A DNA stretch of 36,263 bases from Megasphaera sp. UBA1696 (GCA_002319965.1 DCJQ01000030.1:1-36263), one strand, 5' to 3'; positions 7,801 to 16,471 are shown, counted from the stretch's first letter. Made by a program: numbers and translations. Notes: generated from the sequence alone by a model not told the origin.

Positions 7801-9009
7801 GTGAACTGGAAACTTTGTTTAGCAATTCTAACGTGTAACGTCGTCTTCATGTCCTCAAGCTACACCATGCTCATCCCCTTCCTGCCTATGTATCTTACCC
7901 GAGACCTCGGCGTCGATCCGGCGTCGGTCAACATTTGGTCCGGCATCGTCTTTTCCTCAACCTTTCTCATCAGTGCCGTCATGGCCCCCATATGGGGACG
8001 AATGGCCGATAAGAGAGGCAAGCGACTCATGGCAATTCGCGCCAGTTTTCTTTTATCTATCAGTTATTTTCTCGGCGGTATCGTAACGACACCGCTGGAA
8101 TTGACTTTCATGCGGATGTTCCAAGGCTTTGCATCAGGCCTGTGGCCGATGGAACTGGCCATCATGACCACCTATGCTCCGCCCAAAAAACTGGGCATCT
8201 GCCTGGGTGTCATGCAAGGGGCCCTCACAGCCGGCGGCATCATCGGCCCCCTCTTTGGCGGCATCTTAGCCGAAACCTTCGGTATGCGCCAATCCTTCTT
8301 TTTGGCAGCTGCTGCCTTGTTCCTTAACTTTTTAGTCCTGGTCTTCTTTATTAAAGAACCGCCGACGGACACGGCTCCGTCTGCCGATGCCATCAGTGCC
8401 GACGACAAAAACGGACAAGTCAGCCTGTGGAAGACGCCCGTCATCCGCCTGATGCTCATCAGCGCCGCCTTAGTGCAGGCTGTCATCCTCATCGTCCAGC
8501 CGATTTTAACAACCTACATTTCTTACCTTGCCGGAGATATCGACAACCTGGTATTCGTAGCCGGCCTTATCTTCTCCCTGGGCGGTTTTGCCAGTGCCAT
8601 TACAGCGCCTCTATGGGGCCGTTTCGGTCAGCGCCACGGTTTCGTAAAGACCCTGCGCATCGTGTTGATTCTGGCAGGCATTTTCTTCCTCATCCAGTCC
8701 CTTCCCGATACGCTTTATACCTTCGCGGCCAGCCAATTCGCCGTCGGCCTGTTCTTCTCCGGCATCTATCCGTCGATCAATGCGATCTTGGCGGAAAAGA
8801 CGAGTGCCAATATCAAAGGCCGAGTCTTCGGTCTCATGTTCTCGGCCCAGCAGGTCGGCGCCATGGGCGGCCCGATTTTAGGCGGCATCATCGCCACCTA
8901 CATTGGCATGAAGTACGTCTTTTGGGGAGCCGGCACGATTCTCTTGTGCCTCAGTCTGGCCATCACTTGGAAGGTACACCATTTGCACGGTGAAAAAATG
9001 GCTGATTAA
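7801..9009 (+). CDS. MFS transporter, MdtG/drug:H+ antiporter-like
   Basis: A 402-residue major facilitator protein with about 12 hydrophobic segments in two halves joined by a hydrophilic loop near residues 195-215 (APSADAISADDKNGQ). The motif-A-like loop 2-3 reads GRMADKRGKRLM, and the N-terminus (WKLCLAILTC, then TMLIPFLPMYL) resembles MdtG and related multidrug exporters. Two GTG codons are in frame. I choose 7801 because GAAAGGTGAT, which matches the anti-SD well, spans 7787-7796, while the GTG at 7792 lies inside that SD. It stands alone on the plus strand, divergent from opp. Its stop is only five bases from the convergent flavoprotein gene. The substrate is unknown. Confidence 0.85.
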   Translation: MNWKLCLAILTCNVVFMSSSYTMLIPFLPMYLTRDLGVDPASVNIWSGIVFSSTFLISAVMAPIWGRMADKRGKRLMAIRASFLLSISYFLGGIVTTPLELTFMRMFQGFASGLWPMELAIMTTYAPPKKLGICLGVMQGALTAGGIIGPLFGGILAETFGMRQSFFLAAAALFLNFLVLVFFIKEPPTDTAPSADAISADDKNGQVSLWKTPVIRLMLISAALVQAVILIVQPILTTYISYLAGDIDNLVFVAGLIFSLGGFASAITAPLWGRFGQRHGFVKTLRIVLILAGIFFLIQSLPDTLYTFAASQFAVGLFFSGIYPSINAILAEKTSANIKGRVFGLMFSAQQVGAMGGPILGGIIATYIGMKYVFWGAGTILLCLSLAITWKVHHLHGEKMAD

Positions 9010-9014
9010 AACCG

Positions 9015-10625
9015 TTACCCCCGGGTACCCCGATTATGGGTGTAATCCGGAAGGAGTTTCGGCGATAAGACCTTTTCGGTAATGCCGGCAGCGGCACGTT
9101 CTTCATCAAAGCGACGAACGTGGTCGAGGTTCCCTTTTCCGGGATGGGCCTGCTCACTGTAGGCCGCCGCCTCGGTTCCGGCAATCCGGCCAAAGACGAT
9201 GATATCCAAGAGGCTGTTTCCCATAAGACGGTTCTTGCCGTGAATACCGCCGACGTCTTCCCCGGCAGCATAGAGGCCGGGGATTTTTGTTTCGCTCTTG
9301 GCCCCGATACAGATACCGCCATTTTGATAATGGAGGGTCGGATAGACTAAAATCGGCTGTTTTCGGATATCGATGCCGAATTTTTCATACATATGAATCA
9401 TAGCCGGCAGTCTTTTTTCCATCGTTCCTTCCCCATGAAGGATATCGACCATAGGCGTATCGAGCCAGACGGCCTGGCCGTGCAGGGCATAGACGCCCTT
9501 GTTCCGTTCTTGGCACTCGCGAATAATGGCCGCTGCCACCACATCTCTCGTTTCTAAAGGATGGAGGAAGGCATCGCCGTCTTTATTGACCAGCATGGCA
9601 TCGAGGGAACGGACCTTTTCCGTGACCAGGGCGCCATAAATCTGAGGCGGGTAAGCGGCCCCTGTCGGGTGATATTGAATCGCGCCGGCATACAGGAGCG
9701 GGACGCCGGCCCGATAGGCCATGACCAGTCCGTCCGCCGTCGATCCATAATGATTCGACGTCGGAAAGCCTTGATAGTGGAGACGCCCGGCACCGCCGGC
9801 AGCGAGGATAACGCTTTTCGCCCGAACGATATGATATTCCTTCGTATCGAAGTCATAGAGGACGGCACCGGCAGCCTGGCCGTCTCCGTCAAGCAGCAAT
9901 TCGACAGCCGGCGAATATTCGATGACATCGACGCCGGCGTTACGGACTTCATCGCGAAGAACGCGCATGATTTCCGCTCCCGTATAATCCCCGCAGGCAT
10001 GCATCCGTTTATAGGAAGTACCGCCGCCGTGGGTCGTTACCATGGCCCCATCACGTTCCTTGTCGAATAGGACACCTAAAGAGCTGAGCCACTGAATGGC
10101 TTCCGGACCGCGGAGAACCAGCTCAGAGAGCAGTTCGGGAATGTTCTTATAATGACCGCCGCCCATGGCGTCCAAATAATGGGCCGCCGGTGAATCATGT
10201 TCCTTATCGGCAGCTTGTATGCCCCCTTCGGCCATGCCCGTATTGGCATCTCCCAATCGTAGTTTGGTCACCATGAGGACCTTCGCTCCATGGCGGGCCG
10301 CTTCAATGGCGGCAGCAGCACCGGCCCCGCCGCCGCCGATGACCAGGACGTCTGTTTCAAACTGGATATGGTCTACATCGACGTCGGCTTCATCCATACG
10401 GCTCTGTCCTTGTAAGAGGACGGCCAGCTCAGACGGTACTTGATCGCCTTTATTCGGCCCTACGGACAGACGGGTAAAACCGTCTTCGTGATAATCAGGG
10501 TGAAATTGTTTTAAAAGGACGTCCTTTTCTTCAGCCGTAAACCGCGGCAATGTTTCCGACAAGCGGATACTGCGCGTCGCCTCGACCCGTGCCTGAGACG
10601 CCCGCATTTCTTCGGTATATATCAT
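9015..10625 (-). CDS. Fumarate reductase/succinate dehydrogenase-like flavoprotein
   Basis: A 536-residue FAD_binding_2 protein. The first ~90 residues form an extension before the FAD dinucleotide motif (VLVIGGGGAGAAAA, residues 93-106), which is longer than in standard FrdA. Catalytic-type motifs are present: HPTGAAYPP, TEKVRSLDAMLVNKDG, RDVVAAAI, HYQNGGICI, and HGKNRLMGNSLLDIIVFGR, supplying the His and Arg residues used in fumarate/succinate chemistry. In the place where FrdA/SdhA have the FAD-linking His (S-H-T), this protein has Ala-Asn-Thr at 127-129, so FAD is likely non-covalent. The usual long C-terminal helical domain is largely missing. It overlaps the SD region of the Fe-S subunit upstream. 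The likely reaction is fumarate reduction with the Fe-S protein, but another enoate or dicarboxylate substrate is possible. Confidence 0.82.
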   Translation of the reverse strand: MIYTEEMRASQARVEATRSIRLSETLPRFTAEEKDVLLKQFHPDYHEDGFTRLSVGPNKGDQVPSELAVLLQGQSRMDEADVDVDHIQFETDVLVIGGGGAGAAAAIEAARHGAKVLMVTKLRLGDANTGMAEGGIQAADKEHDSPAAHYLDAMGGGHYKNIPELLSELVLRGPEAIQWLSSLGVLFDKERDGAMVTTHGGGTSYKRMHACGDYTGAEIMRVLRDEVRNAGVDVIEYSPAVELLLDGDGQAAGAVLYDFDTKEYHIVRAKSVILAAGGAGRLHYQGFPTSNHYGSTADGLVMAYRAGVPLLYAGAIQYHPTGAAYPPQIYGALVTEKVRSLDAMLVNKDGDAFLHPLETRDVVAAAIIRECQERNKGVYALHGQAVWLDTPMVDILHGEGTMEKRLPAMIHMYEKFGIDIRKQPILVYPTLHYQNGGICIGAKSETKIPGLYAAGEDVGGIHGKNRLMGNSLLDIIVFGRIAGTEAAAYSEQAHPGKGNLDHVRRFDEERAAAGITEKVLSPKLLPDYTHNRGTRG

Positions 10626-10634
10626 GAGGTCCTC

Positions 10635-11306
10635 CTATTTTTCAATCGTCCGCCCTTCATACAAGCGGCGCAATTCATCGTCGTCGGCTTCCATCAATCG
10701 CTGTACATCGGCGATATACTTTCCTTCTTGAATCGCTTTTACGCGGTCTTCCAAATGACGGCTCTTTTTGGCAATATACTTACCCATGAGACGCCGCGCC
10801 AAGAGGCCGACCGGTCCGTGACTGATTTTTGCCGGACAACTGGCTGCACAGATATTGCAGCAGACACAGCGGAAGGACTCTTTCGCACAACCGGCGTAAT
10901 CGCCTTTCTGGGCCAAAGCGATATATTTCATGACCTGGATGCCCTGAGGACAGTTCCGCGTACAGGCATTACAGTGGATGCAGTTATAAATCTCAGGATA
11001 AAGCTGACCGACGACGTTCCCGGCAACGGGCAAATCCTCCATGTCGTATTCCATCTTTTTGATAGGAAACGATTCCAACCGGCCGACACACATTCCATCT
11101 TCAACCTTGGTTTGACAAGCCAGAGCCGAATGAGTTTCAGTCTGTCCTTTCAGACGATAAACGACGGCGCAGGCCCCGCAGAACCCGCTTCGGCATCCGC
11201 AGCCGCGAACCAGGCGGAAGCCGGAGTATTCCATAGCCCGCATAATCGTCAAATCTTCAGGGACCGAAAACATCTTGCCCAGTAAATAGACGGTTACCAT
11301 TTTCAT
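10635..11306 (-). CDS. Fumarate reductase-like iron-sulfur subunit
   Basis: A 223-residue electron-transfer protein. The N-terminal domain is a plant-type 2Fe-2S fold with ligands likely Cys38, Cys43, Cys46 and Cys64 (CRSGFCGAC, then LAC). The second half has two CxxCxxCxxxCP motifs, at 109-119 (CIHCNACTRNCP) and 150-157 following Cys147 (CVCCNICAASCP), which should hold Fe-S clusters. The frame extends to 11345, but the start at 11306 has AAAGGAG at good spacing. The stop overlaps the SD of the flavoprotein gene, so they form one unit. No cytochrome b or membrane-anchor gene is adjacent, so the electron donor is not evident. The terminator of pyc lies immediately upstream. Confidence 0.85.
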   Translation of the reverse strand: MKMVTVYLLGKMFSVPEDLTIMRAMEYSGFRLVRGCGCRSGFCGACAVVYRLKGQTETHSALACQTKVEDGMCVGRLESFPIKKMEYDMEDLPVAGNVVGQLYPEIYNCIHCNACTRNCPQGIQVMKYIALAQKGDYAGCAKESFRCVCCNICAASCPAKISHGPVGLLARRLMGKYIAKKSRHLEDRVKAIQEGKYIADVQRLMEADDDELRRLYEGRTIEK

Positions 11307-11323
11307 AGCTATTTCTCCTTTAA

Positions 11324-11360
11324 TGAAAAAGGTGCTGCCGCACATGCGGCAGCACCTTTT
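11324..11360 (-). terminator. Intrinsic terminator/attenuator between pyc and the Fe-S subunit gene
   Basis: A near-perfect palindrome has arms AAAGGTGCTGCCGCA and TGCGGCAGCACCTTT around a very short loop, followed on the minus strand by a run of T. It ends about 17 bp before the Fe-S subunit start, and the SD begins directly after the T run. There is no room for a separate promoter downstream of it. Confidence 0.8.
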
Positions 11361-11381
11361 ATTGCTTTATAAACCGTAATC

Positions 11382-14300
11382 TTATTCCAATACTTCCAGC
11401 AGGCAGTCGCCGCTGATGATGGCCTGGCCTTTGACGGCATAGATTTCACCGACAGTACCGTCGATGGGCGACGTAATCGTCGTTTCCATCTTCATGGCTT
11501 CGGTGACGACTAAGGGTTCGCCCTTCTTGACTTTCTGACCCTTAGAAACGAGGACGTTGACGACCGAGCCGGACAAGGTAGCACCGATGTCACCGGCCTT
11601 ATCCGGATCTGCCTTACGGCGGGAAACGGTCTTCATGTCGACGCTCTTATCTTGGATGCGGATTTCACGTTCGGCACCGTTGAACATAAAGGTAACCGTG
11701 CGGACACCGCTTTCATCAGGATCGCTGATATTGATCAGGGTGATGATGAGATCCTTCCCTTCTTCGATTTCAACATGAAGTTCTTCATTTTTCTTCATCC
11801 CGAAGAAGAAGGTCGGCGTATCGAGGACACTGACATCGCCAAATCTCTTGACTTTTTCATTGTAGTCTTCGAATACTTTCGGATACTGGCAGTAAGCATT
11901 GATGTCTTCCGCTTCGTGCTTGTAACCGTTTTCAGCCAATTTGGCACGGACGGCGTCGAAGTCGACCGGTGCCAGGCTCTTGCCCGGCCGTTCCGTAAGA
12001 GGTTTCTTCCCTTTCAGGATGATCTTCTGGAGTTTTTCCGGGAAGCCCTGGTAAGGAATGCCGATACGGCCTTCAAAGAATTCAACGACGGACTGCGGGA
12101 AGTCGAGGACGTCGCCTTTATCGTAGATATCCTGTTCGGTCAGGTTGTTCTGGACCATGAACAAGGTCATGTCGCCGACAACCTTGGACGACGGCGTAAC
12201 TTTGATGATATCGCCAAACATCATGCTGACCGTGTGGTACATCTTCTTGATTTCATTCCAGTGATCACCGAGGCCGACAGCCTTAGCCTGCTGGCGGAGG
12301 TTGGAGAACTGGCCGCCCGGCATTTCATGCTGATAGACTTCCGTATTCGGATAGGCTTCGGCTTTGTCGACACCTTTGTAGTACGGACGAACCGTAGCCC
12401 AGTAACGGGACATTTCTTCCATGGCATTGACGTCGAGATCCGGCTGGCGGTCCTTGCCGCTCAAAGCGTAGTACAAGGTGCTCATGCTCGGCTGGCTGGT
12501 GCCGCCGGCAAAGGCCGAATAAGCAACGTCGACGATATCGACACCGGCATCGATAGCCCGGCTGTACGTCGTAATGGCATTGCCCGAACCGTCATGGGTA
12601 TGGAGGTGAATCGGAAGGTCAACGGCATCTTTCAAGGCCGATACGAGGCGGTACGAAGCTTCCGGCTTCAAGAGACCGGCCATATCTTTAATGGCGATGA
12701 TGTTGGCACCGGCATTCTTCAATTCCTTAGCCATGTTGACGTAGTAGGCCAAGTCGTATTTATTCCGCGACGGATCGAGGATATCACCGGTGTAGCAGAG
12801 AGCTACTTCTGCTAATTTATTGTTTTCACGAACGGCCTGAATCGTGCCGTACATATTGTCTAAGCTGTTAAGGCTGTCAAAAACACGGAAAACGTCGATG
12901 CCGTTCTTGGCCGAGAGGTCGATAAAGTTTTTGACGACGTTGTCCGGATAGCTGGTGTAGCCGACGGCATTGGCACCGCGAACCAGCATCTGGAGAAGGA
13001 TGTTTGGAGCCTTTTCACGCATCTGGCGCAGGCGAACCCAAGGATCTTCATAGAGGAAGCGATAAGCTACGTCGAAGGTTGCCCCGCCCCAGCATTCATA
13101 GGAGAAGAGGTTCGGGAGTTTTTTCGAGGCTGCTTCCAAAACGCGGAGCATATCGATGGTGCGGACACGAGTAGCAAACAAGGACTGGTGAGCATCACGC
13201 ATAGTCGTATCGGTGAAGAATACCTTATGCTGTTCTTTGATCCACTGGGAGAATTTTTCCGGTCCCATGGCATCAAATTTCTGTTTCGTGCCGTCCGGAT
13301 ACGGGCCGTTTTCAACGCTCGGCAGTTCCAACGGTTCAAATTCAGTCTTTTCCTGATGACCGGCACCGGCATAGCCGTTAATCGTCGTATCGCTGATGTA
13401 CTCTAAGAGTTTCGTGCCGCGGTCCTGTACAACCGGCAGTTTGAACAGTTCCGGATGATTGTCGATGAAGTTTACATTATACGAACCGTCGACAAATTCA
13501 GGACTCTTCAGGACGTTGATCAAGAAGCCGATATTGGTCTTGACACCGCGGATACGGAATTCCTGAAGGACGCGGAGCATCTTCTGAACGGCTTTGGCAT
13601 GATCGAGGCCGTACGTCGTCGACTTAACCAAGAGCGAATCATAGTACGGCGTAATAATCGCGCCTGTATAAGCGTTGCCACTGTCGAGACGGACGCCGAA
13701 GCCGCCGCCGCTGCGGTATACCGTGATTTTGCCGGAATCCGGCATGAAGTTATTCAGCGGATCTTCTGTCGTAATACGGCACTGGATGGCATTGCCGAGA
13801 CAGTGGACAGCATCCTGAGACTTAATGCCGATTTCATCGCTGTCGAGGGCATAGCCTTCAGCGACTTTGATCTGAGTCTGGACGATGTCGATACCCGTAA
13901 TCATTTCGGTGACCGTGTGTTCTACCTGGACACGGGGGTTAACTTCGATGAAATAGAAGTTGCCGTCGGGCGTAACCAAAAATTCGACCGTACCGGCATT
14001 GACGTAATGAACATTTTTCATCAACTTCAAGGCAGCATCGCAGATCTTCTGACGAAGCTCTACCGGCAGGGCCGAAGCCGGAGCCGTTTCAACGACCTTC
14101 TGATGACGGCGCTGGATGGAGCAGTCACGTTCAAAGAGGTGAATGACGTTGCCGTGTTCGTCGCCCATGATCTGGACTTCGATATGCTTCGGATTGATGA
14201 TACATTTTTCGAGATAAATTTCATCGCTGCCGAAAGCCAGCTGTGCTTCCGATTTCGCCCGTTCATAAGCATCGCGCAGTTCTTCCATGGAGTCGACCAT

Positions 14301-14816
14301 ACGCATGCCGCGGCCGCCGCCGCCGTTTACAGCTTTCAGCATAATCGGAAGTCCGACTTCCTTGGCAAAATTTTCGACTTCTTCGTAGCTTTCTACGCGG
14401 CCGTCACTGCCGGGGATGTACTGAATACCGGCCTTTTTTGCCTGAATACGGGCATTAATCTTATCGCCGAACATGATGAGGTGTTCTACTTTAGGACCGA
14501 CAAAGATAATACCTTCTTCTTCACAGCGTTTCGCTAAGTCCGCATTTTCGGACAAGAATCCGTAACCGGGATGGATGGCATCGACGTCGTGCTCATGGGC
14601 AATACGGATAATATCTTCAATATCTAAATATGCATCTACCGGTTTTTTGCCTTCACCGACGAGATACGATTCATCTGCACGGAATCGGTGCAGCGACAGC
14701 GAATCTTCTTTGGAATAAATCGCAATCGTGCGGATTCCCAGTTCATTACAAGCCCGGAAAACACGAATGGCAATTTCTCCGCGGTTGGCAACTAAAACCG
14801 AACGAATTTTTTTCAT
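11382..14816 (-). CDS. pyc: Pyruvate carboxylase
   Basis: A 1144-residue single-chain, biotin-dependent enzyme converting pyruvate, bicarbonate and ATP to oxaloacetate. The domains are all in order. Biotin carboxylase spans about residues 1-450: VLVANRGEIAIRV, the ATP-grasp glycine loop KAVNGGGGRGMRMV, and FIEVNPRVQVEHTVTE. The carboxyltransferase TIM barrel spans about 530-800: FFTDTTMRDAHQSLFATRVRT, the GGATFDVAYRF segment, and the HLHTHDGSG metal site. The allosteric/tetramerisation region and the biotinyl domain follow, ending in VTEAMKMETT, with the biotinylated Lys at 1109. The length matches the family (about 1150). The start at 14816 follows AGGAGG. The product feeds oxaloacetate to gluconeogenesis or to the C4 reductive branch, of which the fumarate-reductase-like genes just downstream could be the end. 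Confidence 0.97.
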   Translation of the reverse strand: MKKIRSVLVANRGEIAIRVFRACNELGIRTIAIYSKEDSLSLHRFRADESYLVGEGKKPVDAYLDIEDIIRIAHEHDVDAIHPGYGFLSENADLAKRCEEEGIIFVGPKVEHLIMFGDKINARIQAKKAGIQYIPGSDGRVESYEEVENFAKEVGLPIMLKAVNGGGGRGMRMVDSMEELRDAYERAKSEAQLAFGSDEIYLEKCIINPKHIEVQIMGDEHGNVIHLFERDCSIQRRHQKVVETAPASALPVELRQKICDAALKLMKNVHYVNAGTVEFLVTPDGNFYFIEVNPRVQVEHTVTEMITGIDIVQTQIKVAEGYALDSDEIGIKSQDAVHCLGNAIQCRITTEDPLNNFMPDSGKITVYRSGGGFGVRLDSGNAYTGAIITPYYDSLLVKSTTYGLDHAKAVQKMLRVLQEFRIRGVKTNIGFLINVLKSPEFVDGSYNVNFIDNHPELFKLPVVQDRGTKLLEYISDTTINGYAGAGHQEKTEFEPLELPSVENGPYPDGTKQKFDAMGPEKFSQWIKEQHKVFFTDTTMRDAHQSLFATRVRTIDMLRVLEAASKKLPNLFSYECWGGATFDVAYRFLYEDPWVRLRQMREKAPNILLQMLVRGANAVGYTSYPDNVVKNFIDLSAKNGIDVFRVFDSLNSLDNMYGTIQAVRENNKLAEVALCYTGDILDPSRNKYDLAYYVNMAKELKNAGANIIAIKDMAGLLKPEASYRLVSALKDAVDLPIHLHTHDGSGNAITTYSRAIDAGVDIVDVAYSAFAGGTSQPSMSTLYYALSGKDRQPDLDVNAMEEMSRYWATVRPYYKGVDKAEAYPNTEVYQHEMPGGQFSNLRQQAKAVGLGDHWNEIKKMYHTVSMMFGDIIKVTPSSKVVGDMTLFMVQNNLTEQDIYDKGDVLDFPQSVVEFFEGRIGIPYQGFPEKLQKIILKGKKPLTERPGKSLAPVDFDAVRAKLAENGYKHEAEDINAYCQYPKVFEDYNEKVKRFGDVSVLDTPTFFFGMKKNEELHVEIEEGKDLIITLINISDPDESGVRTVTFMFNGAEREIRIQDKSVDMKTVSRRKADPDKAGDIGATLSGSVVNVLVSKGQKVKKGEPLVVTEAMKMETTITSPIDGTVGEIYAVKGQAIISGDCLLEVLE

Positions 14817-14899
14817 GAAAATACCCTCCTGCGTATAAAAATTGAATCAGACCGGTAAACGCACAGCCAATCGACGCCCATACATTCACCGCTTTCTCT

Positions 14900-14927
14900 A
14901 TTATAGCAAAATGGAAACACATTACAA
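14900..14927 (-). promoter_or_regulatory. Promoter of pyc
   Basis: The minus strand shows TTGTAA (14922-14927), a 16-bp spacer and a perfect TATAAT (14900-14905), about 84 bp upstream of the pyc ATG, leaving a leader of roughly 75 nt. The spacing is slightly short, but no better alternative was seen. Confidence 0.55.
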
Positions 14928-14938
14928 GGGACGGCCAC

Positions 14939-14965
14939 TTTGTATACAAAAAAATACTGTATACA
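14939..14965. promoter_or_regulatory. Paired TGTATACA palindromes upstream of the pyc promoter
   Basis: TTTGTATACAAA is a perfect 12-bp palindrome at 14939-14950, and a second TGTATACA lies at 14958-14965. Their starts are about 17 bp apart and they sit about 12 bp upstream of the pyc -35 box. Short palindromes of this type are typical operators of GntR-family dimers. The binding factor is unknown, and no GntR gene lies in the window. Confidence 0.4.
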
Positions 14966-14999
14966 TGAATCATAAAATCATTTATTTCAATAAATATGC

Positions 15000-15695
15000 C
15001 TAGGGCTTCATAAATCTCATAACCACAATCGTTCCCTCATAGAGAAAGATCAAGGGCACGGCAATGGCCGTCTGGGTAATCATATCGGTCGTCGGCGATA
15101 CGACGCCGGCAAAGATGAAGGCACCTACGATAAAGAAGCGCCGCTTCTGACGCAGGGACTGACCGGTCACCAAGCCCAGACGCGCCAAGATGATCAGCGC
15201 CAGGGGCAGCTCAAAACCAATGGCAAACGGCAGCACAAAGGCGATGAAAAAGGACAGATACGCCGCCAAAGAAAACATAGGCTGCAGGGAGACAGCAGAA
15301 AAACTCAGAAAAAATTGAACGGCTTGGGGAAAGACGACGAAGAAGGAAAAAGCAGCCCCGCCATACCACAAAACAAGAGCTGCCGGCATAAACCAAACGA
15401 AAGCCTTGGCCTCTTTATCGCGAAGTCCCGGCCTTAAAAAGCGCCATAATTCATAGCAATGAATGGGCAGAGTCACAAATAAACCGGTCACTCCCGCGAC
15501 TTGCAGATAGGAAAAAAACACTTCAGCCGGATTCAGAAAATACAGCTTTCCGGCCGGAGCCGAGATGACGGCAATGATCTCTTCAACATAGGTATAAGCG
15601 GCGATACTGCCGATGATCCAGGCTGCCAGCGAAAAGAGGATACGTCGCCGCAGTTCAGCCAAATGGACGGTGACAGGCTTTTTTTCTTCAATCAT
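15000..15695 (-). CDS. tatC: Sec-independent (twin-arginine) translocase subunit TatC
   Basis: A 231-residue integral membrane protein with six predicted helices. It recognises twin-arginine signal peptides on folded proteins. Family signatures are HLAELRRRILFSL at the N-terminus (TatC has HLxELRxR), the first periplasmic segment ending AGKLYFLNPAEVFFSYLQVAGVTGLF, and YELWRFLRPGLRDKEAK in the cytoplasmic loop, with the conserved F-x-FGxxFE-type region here reading PFAIGFELPL. The start at 15695 follows AAGGAATT. No tatA/tatB gene is adjacent. Confidence 0.93.
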   Translation of the reverse strand: MIEEKKPVTVHLAELRRRILFSLAAWIIGSIAAYTYVEEIIAVISAPAGKLYFLNPAEVFFSYLQVAGVTGLFVTLPIHCYELWRFLRPGLRDKEAKAFVWFMPAALVLWYGGAAFSFFVVFPQAVQFFLSFSAVSLQPMFSLAAYLSFFIAFVLPFAIGFELPLALIILARLGLVTGQSLRQKRRFFIVGAFIFAGVVSPTTDMITQTAIAVPLIFLYEGTIVVMRFMKP

Positions 15696-15721
15696 AGGAA
15701 TTCCTTCTTTAAATTTAAATA

Positions 15722-15757
15722 GGAAAAGGCCCTGCCAAATAGCGACAGGACCCTTTC
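15722..15757 (-). terminator. Terminator downstream of the nitroreductase gene
   Basis: On the minus strand AAAGGGTCCTG pairs with CAGGGCCTTT across an 11-nt loop with one bulge, followed by a short T/C-rich run. It lies 15 bp after the nitroreductase stop and before tatC, so tatC probably has its own start of transcription or depends on read-through. Confidence 0.6.
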
Positions 15758-15772
15758 GAGGCCGTACAAGAA

Positions 15773-16276
15773 TTATACGTAATGAATGCGGGATGGATCA
15801 TAGCGGTCTTCATGCGGTTTATCTTCTGCCGTTGCCTGCGGATAGCCGAGAGCTACAATGGCAAAGGGCGTAACGCCTTTAGGAGCGCCCAAAGCCCGGC
15901 GGACCAAAACTTCACGAGCCCGATAAGGGGTAACGCCAAGCCAAACAGCGCCGAGATCGAGGTGTACCGCTTCAATGAGGATATTTTCAACGGCCGCACT
16001 GAGATCAAGGGGCGTAAAAGCAGGAAAACGCATGTGTTCGTCACGAGAACAGACGACAATTGCCAAGGCAGCACCATTGGCACAGCCTGCATACGGACTG
16101 CATTGAGATAAGTCCTGAATGACCCGTTTGTCGCGGACGACATAAAATTCCCAAGGTTGTTGGTTTCCGGCAGATGGAGCGGCCATGGCAGCACGCAGCA
16201 GCTGTTCTATCTTTTCATCTTCTACCATGGTAGGCAAAAATTTCCGGATACTCCGTCTGGCAAAGATTTCATTCAT
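15773..16276 (-). CDS. Nitroreductase family protein
   Basis: A 167-residue FMN-dependent oxidoreductase of the compact nitroreductase fold. FMN-binding signatures are ARRSIRKF at the N-terminus, APSAGNQQPWEFYVVRD, and GAVWLGVTPY near the C-terminal third. The closing segment reads VALGYPQ, as is usual. The physiological substrate is unknown; such proteins reduce quinones, nitro compounds or flavins with NAD(P)H. The start at 16276 has GGAGGAG about 8 bases upstream. It borders the AT-rich island. Confidence 0.9.
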   Translation of the reverse strand: MNEIFARRSIRKFLPTMVEDEKIEQLLRAAMAAPSAGNQQPWEFYVVRDKRVIQDLSQCSPYAGCANGAALAIVVCSRDEHMRFPAFTPLDLSAAVENILIEAVHLDLGAVWLGVTPYRAREVLVRRALGAPKGVTPFAIVALGYPQATAEDKPHEDRYDPSRIHYV

Positions 16277-16313
16277 GTAAATCGACTCCTCCCTATAATC
16301 ATATATCTATTTT

Positions 16314-16319
16314 ATTATA
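16314..16319 (-). promoter_or_regulatory. Possible -10 box of the nitroreductase gene
   Basis: A perfect TATAAT on the minus strand lies 38 bp upstream of the ATG. No convincing -35 box was found at 16-18 bp, so this is a weak call in AT-rich sequence. Confidence 0.3.
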
Positions 16320-16421
16320 ACATATATAGATAGGAAGAAAACAGTGTCGAAACAAAAAAGAGGCGGATGAATACGTTCTCCTACCTTTATAATTCTATAA
16401 CGTAAGGAACGTCTTCAGGCT

Positions 16422-16440
16422 CTATATTACCATAATATAG
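16422..16440. promoter_or_regulatory. Perfect dyad, candidate regulator operator
   Basis: CTATATTA-CCA-TAATATAG has 8-bp perfect arms around 3 bp. It lies in the non-coding AT-rich stretch between the nitroreductase and the first XRE gene, 32 bp upstream of that gene's -35 box. It is a plausible binding site for one of the XRE proteins, or for another dimeric regulator. Confidence 0.4.
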
Positions 16441-16471
16441 TCTATTCTAGTGATGTATTCTTCAGCTCCAA

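Noticed and set aside
13455..14537. 360-codon plus-strand open frame over pyruvate carboxylase
   Set aside because: A shadow of the pyc coding frame: no recognisable domain and no SD. The same holds for the 387-codon frame at 11652-12815.
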